DNA of 64,000 bases from Pempheris klunzingeri (Eukaryota > Chordata > Actinopteri > Acropomatiformes > Pempheridae). The position numbers were made by a program, and so were the translations under genes. Position 1 is the stretch's first letter. The number at the start of each line of letters is the position of its first letter. Shown in pieces: positions 57,126 through 64,000 of the stretch. The stretch is taken from positions 21,008,828-21,072,827 of the forward strand of contig NC_092019.1 of NCBI RefSeq assembly GCF_042242105.1. The letters run 5' to 3'. The notes under the pieces are model-generated. The model did no database searches and was not told where the DNA came from. It saw nothing but the letters and a program-made list of their open reading frames with translations.

Positions 57126-59464
57126 GAGGGTTACCCACACTTGATCATCTGAAAACAAACAAATGAACTGGGACTCTTCTGAGGGCACCCACCCACCAGG
57201 AACACTGCAGAGCTGTAATACTTTTAGCTGTTTTTAGATTATCTTCTTGAGTGTTAAAATGCATTTGCAGCTGCACTATGCAGTACTGTGACTGTTTATT
57301 CAACACCCATTTATATTTTAAAAAATCCATATTACAAGATATTACAGCCCTGGAGCCTTGCTGGTTGGTGATGCCTTTAGTTGAGTCAGTTTCTGTGACT
57401 AATGACAAACTGGATATCCTTTGTACTTCTGTTTTGTTCTTTTTAATGTTGGCTGTCAACGCAGATTGAGTGTGCTTTTATTCCAAACAAGGGTTATCTT
57501 ATAGGTCAGGTAAAATTCCCAGCATTTTTACGGTCCATTTCTGTGGACAGATGTGCTTTTCCATCTTAAGTTGTAGAAAATTCTTTAGAGTCACCTCTAA
57601 AGCTTCAGGTGCTAAAGCAAACTCACATTTGTAGCATTTTTGACTAGGGCCCACTTTTTTTAATATGTATCACGTGCATTGTTTGGGACGAGGAAAAAAG
57701 ACACTCAACTGCAATTCTGCAGGGAAAAAAGGCTATTTTACTGGAGGTAATAAGCTGTAGTGAGTAAATACAGGTCAAGAATTCAACCTCAAACTGAAGG
57801 GTAATAAGAGACCATGGCACACGGGCCTTGGACTGTTAACTCCTGTACCTTTTTTATTGCGCTGTGCGCACATGCACTATAGGAGTTGATGACGTCTGAG
57901 GCCCAGAACACTCTATCATAGCATTATTTTGTACAAGTCCTTCTATGTTTAGTTGTGGTTTAAAAGATGTATGAAATGCTGTTTGTAACCAAAGCAATGT
58001 TTTTGCTGTACCCCCCCTTTTTTTTTTTTTTGGATATCCTCTGTGTGGTTGGCATTGCTGCCATTGCCACTTAACTTTGCCAGCCTGTGGGCTTAATGGG
58101 GTCACTTGGGTCACTTCTAACTGTTCATCTGGTTCAATCAGTACTGTTGTCCCTCCTCTGTCTCTGTCTGAGTGCTGCGGCTTCAACTCGCGGAAGAGGG
58201 CCTGACTTGTATGTGGGACTGAGTTTCACTTTCCCTCCAAGTCGCATGACGTGGCCCTGTTGGCTGCACGCACTTGTAAGCAAGGTAGTGCAGAGCTGAG
58301 GACTGTTTCTGAAGTGAAGTGGCCCATGGGATTTAACACGAGGCAGGAGGCTGGTGTTTGTTTACAAAATAGGTCTCAGTGGTTGACCATCCCATAATCA
58401 ACGCTCAACGCCGTCTACCCCTGCCTCTTGTTTACCCCCTTGCACTGCAATCAGACCTTTCTTTTTATTTCTTTTTTTTAGTTACAGGCCAGGATGCTAT
58501 TGAAATGGAGGCGTAATTGACTATCTCTCTATGGATTCTCTATTTTTGTGGTTCAATCCTCTGTTGAGGCTCTCTTTCGTTCCCTTTGCAGAATTGGAGC
58601 TGTTAATGGCCAGCCTAAAGATGACAAAACAAAGTATGAGAGCTTGTTAATGTGCTCAAGAGCCATGTAAATAATGAAATGTATAAAGTACTTGTAGCAT
58701 ATGTACATTTGCAGGCCGAGTTTGAGGCCTGCCTGACAAAAGTATTTTTAGTAATAACACTGAATGTATAAGACATGCTAAGGACGTGTCTTGACTTCAA
58801 TACTGAAGAATATTTTTGTTAAAAAAATCTGCCTATTGCATTTGTCAGTTCCCCTGCACTGCAATCTTTCCAGAGATCTTGCACATGTTTTTTTATTGTT
58901 TTGTATTATGCAGTGTAGGGTGAAAGATGCTAAATGCAAATTAAGTAAAACTGCAACAAAATATCAATTGGATTCTACGGGAGACTTGCTCATGTATGGA
59001 TTTGAGTTCCGAATGTGCTTACAGTGTGTAAGCGTGATGCTTTTAATCTTGTTGAGTTGACCTGTTTGTGCCTAAGTTGAAACCCATACTGAAACTAACT
59101 AGTTTCACTGGATGGCAATGCCACAAGTTGACCAAAAGTTTTCATCAGAGCCATCTTTAGTTCTCAGCTGTTCTTCCGCCAGCTGACCACTGAACTTGGT
59201 CCCATGCTGTAGAAGTATTACCTTCTATTGGTTGTTCATGTAAACCATTTCTTTACCGCCCAGATTGAGTTGTGCATGACAAAGTCTCCTTACTCTAAAT
59301 TTAAAACCTGTTACGAATTGGCTGTTAATTTGTCCCCCTGAAATGTCACTGAAGATGAAGAGAAAATGCCCTGTTAAGATTTGTATCAATTGGTATTTTA
59401 AAAACAAATGTAAAAGAATGCACTCTGTGAATTGATGACAAAATTTTACAAAAAAAAAAATAAA
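57126..59464 (+). other. PNRC2 3' UTR with poly(A) signal
   Basis: 2.3 kb without another gene. It ends at AATAAA (59459-59464) just after an A-run, followed by pyrimidine- and GT-rich DNA. The long, T-rich UTR suggests post-transcriptional control, but no specific site was identified. Confidence 0.5.
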
Positions 59465-59602
59465 TCCCTTCCCCCTCCCCCCTATGTTGCCTCTGTTTGA
59501 GTGTCTTCTTATTGGTGCCAATACCAGTTTATTGTAGGACCGGAATAGAACCAGTAGTGCAATCTGTGCCACAGTACAGATTAGGTATTCATAAAGACAC
59601 AA

Positions 59603-59612
59603 TTTATTTATT
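59603..59612 (-). terminator. Poly(A) signal of SRSF10 (tandem)
   Basis: TTTATTTATT gives two overlapping AATAAA hexamers on the gene strand, about 630 nt past the stop. The PNRC2 signal on the other strand is only about 140 bp away. Confidence 0.5.
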
Positions 59613-60239
59613 GGCAAAGCACATGTAAAACCATTTGGGTAACACTATAAACACGCTCTTTGTTTTACTGACTGAACAGTGCTGCTCATCATGAACACTG
59701 TCGCATGAAGTACAGGATAAAGTATTGGGTAGGAACTAACTGCGTTCATACATCGTCCAGTGCCACAGGTACTGAAGTAGTACTCTATAGTATAGAGTTT
59801 GCCTGCTGTATAAGGACCACAGAAGCCAAACATCCAAGGTCAGTGCACGAAGTAAACACTGGTGATTCAGGCCCTGAAGTGATATTTTTTATTCATGATT
59901 AGAAATACACAATGGGACTAAACCAAGAGAGGCATACTAACAAATGTATCAATGTAAATATTGCTAAGTACAAAAATAATACCAGCAAAGCCACCTTCAG
60001 CAGCCCACATTAGTCCATAGAAACATACCCTGGGATCAGCTGTGCTTTTTATGAATCACTTCTCAACTAAAACCTATTTCACAGCGGCCAAAAAGAAACT
60101 CAGCTCCTGCTGCTCTTTTCCCTTTGGCAACAGACTCGTCCATAATGTGATGATAAACAAATGCAAACATAGAGCATAACACTCTAGCAGTAAACGTAGT
60201 CTAAAACTGAACAGATCCAGAGGGCTCTGGAGGAAACGG

Positions 60240-63802
<3,563 letters not shown>

Positions 63803-63844
<42 letters not shown>

Positions 63845-63880
63845 GACTTTATTAACCCCCAAAGGGAAATTAAATTGCCA
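63803..63880 (-). mobile_element. GATA microsatellite with LINE 3'-end signature
   Basis: (ATAG)n at 63803-63844 abuts GACTTTATTAACCCCCAAAG and GGAAATT. On the minus strand this is TCCCTTTGGGGGTTAATAAAG followed by (ATCT)n, a 3' terminus shared by several fish LINE families. Only the tail is recognised; how far the body extends past the window is unknown. Confidence 0.5.
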
Positions 63881-64000
63881 CAGCAGCCATAAATAGAAGG
63901 AGACTGAAGTAGAGATAGACCAGATAAAATACACAAAGTGCATTATGGAGCAAAATGATGATTATAATAATAACAATAGTGGTGGTGATAATGTATGAAT

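Overview
The window is vertebrate genomic DNA, most likely from a spiny-rayed teleost. Seven split protein genes match known human genes. Introns are short, a long-TIR Tc1/mariner copy of a type common in fish is present, and several dispersed repeats typical of teleost genomes recur. No operons, CRISPR arrays, tRNA or rRNA genes were seen.

Gene order from left to right, with strand: RRAGC (-, last exon outside the window), MYCBP (+), GJA9 (-), RHBDL2 (-), AKIRIN1 (-), CNR2 (-), PNRC2 (+), SRSF10 (-, first exon outside). From memory of the human map, RRAGC-MYCBP-GJA9-RHBDL2-AKIRIN1 is the 1p34.3 block and CNR2-PNRC2-SRSF10 the 1p36.11 block. The two are fused here, with 2.5 kb between AKIRIN1 and CNR2. 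RRAGC and MYCBP are head to head over about 1.1 kb. MYCBP/GJA9 and PNRC2/SRSF10 are tail to tail.

Regions. 1-10.3 kb: RRAGC with repeat-bearing introns. 10.3-13.8 kb: shared promoter interval and MYCBP, which holds a LINE relic. 14.3-16.5 kb: GJA9 with a tiny upstream ORF. 18.4-20.0 kb: a nearly whole Tc1 element. 21.5-28.9 kb: RHBDL2. 29.9-42.5 kb: AKIRIN1, with a piggyBac-type MITE, a possible LTR and older repeats in its introns. 44.4-48.7 kb: CNR2 with a coding intron near its N-terminus and candidate leader exons. 48.8-55.3 kb: gene-poor, with a piggyBac deletion derivative that keeps the transposase Cys-rich tail, and an unexplained pair of related Cys-rich short ORFs. 55.3-59.5 kb: PNRC2. 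59.6-64 kb: SRSF10, whose second visible exon is followed by a textbook U12 AT-AC intron, then a LINE 3' tail at the window edge.

The genes do not form one pathway: amino-acid sensing to mTORC1 (RRAGC), MYC co-regulation (MYCBP), gap junctions (GJA9), membrane proteolysis (RHBDL2), chromatin and NF-kB adaptation (AKIRIN1), endocannabinoid signalling (CNR2), mRNA decapping/NMD (PNRC2) and splicing (SRSF10). Exon borders were read by eye from splice signals and remembered human proteins. The most notable signals are the AT-AC intron, the two TTAA-flanked elements, the paired Cys-rich ORFs, the CNR2 coding intron and a 27-C run at an RHBDL2 acceptor.
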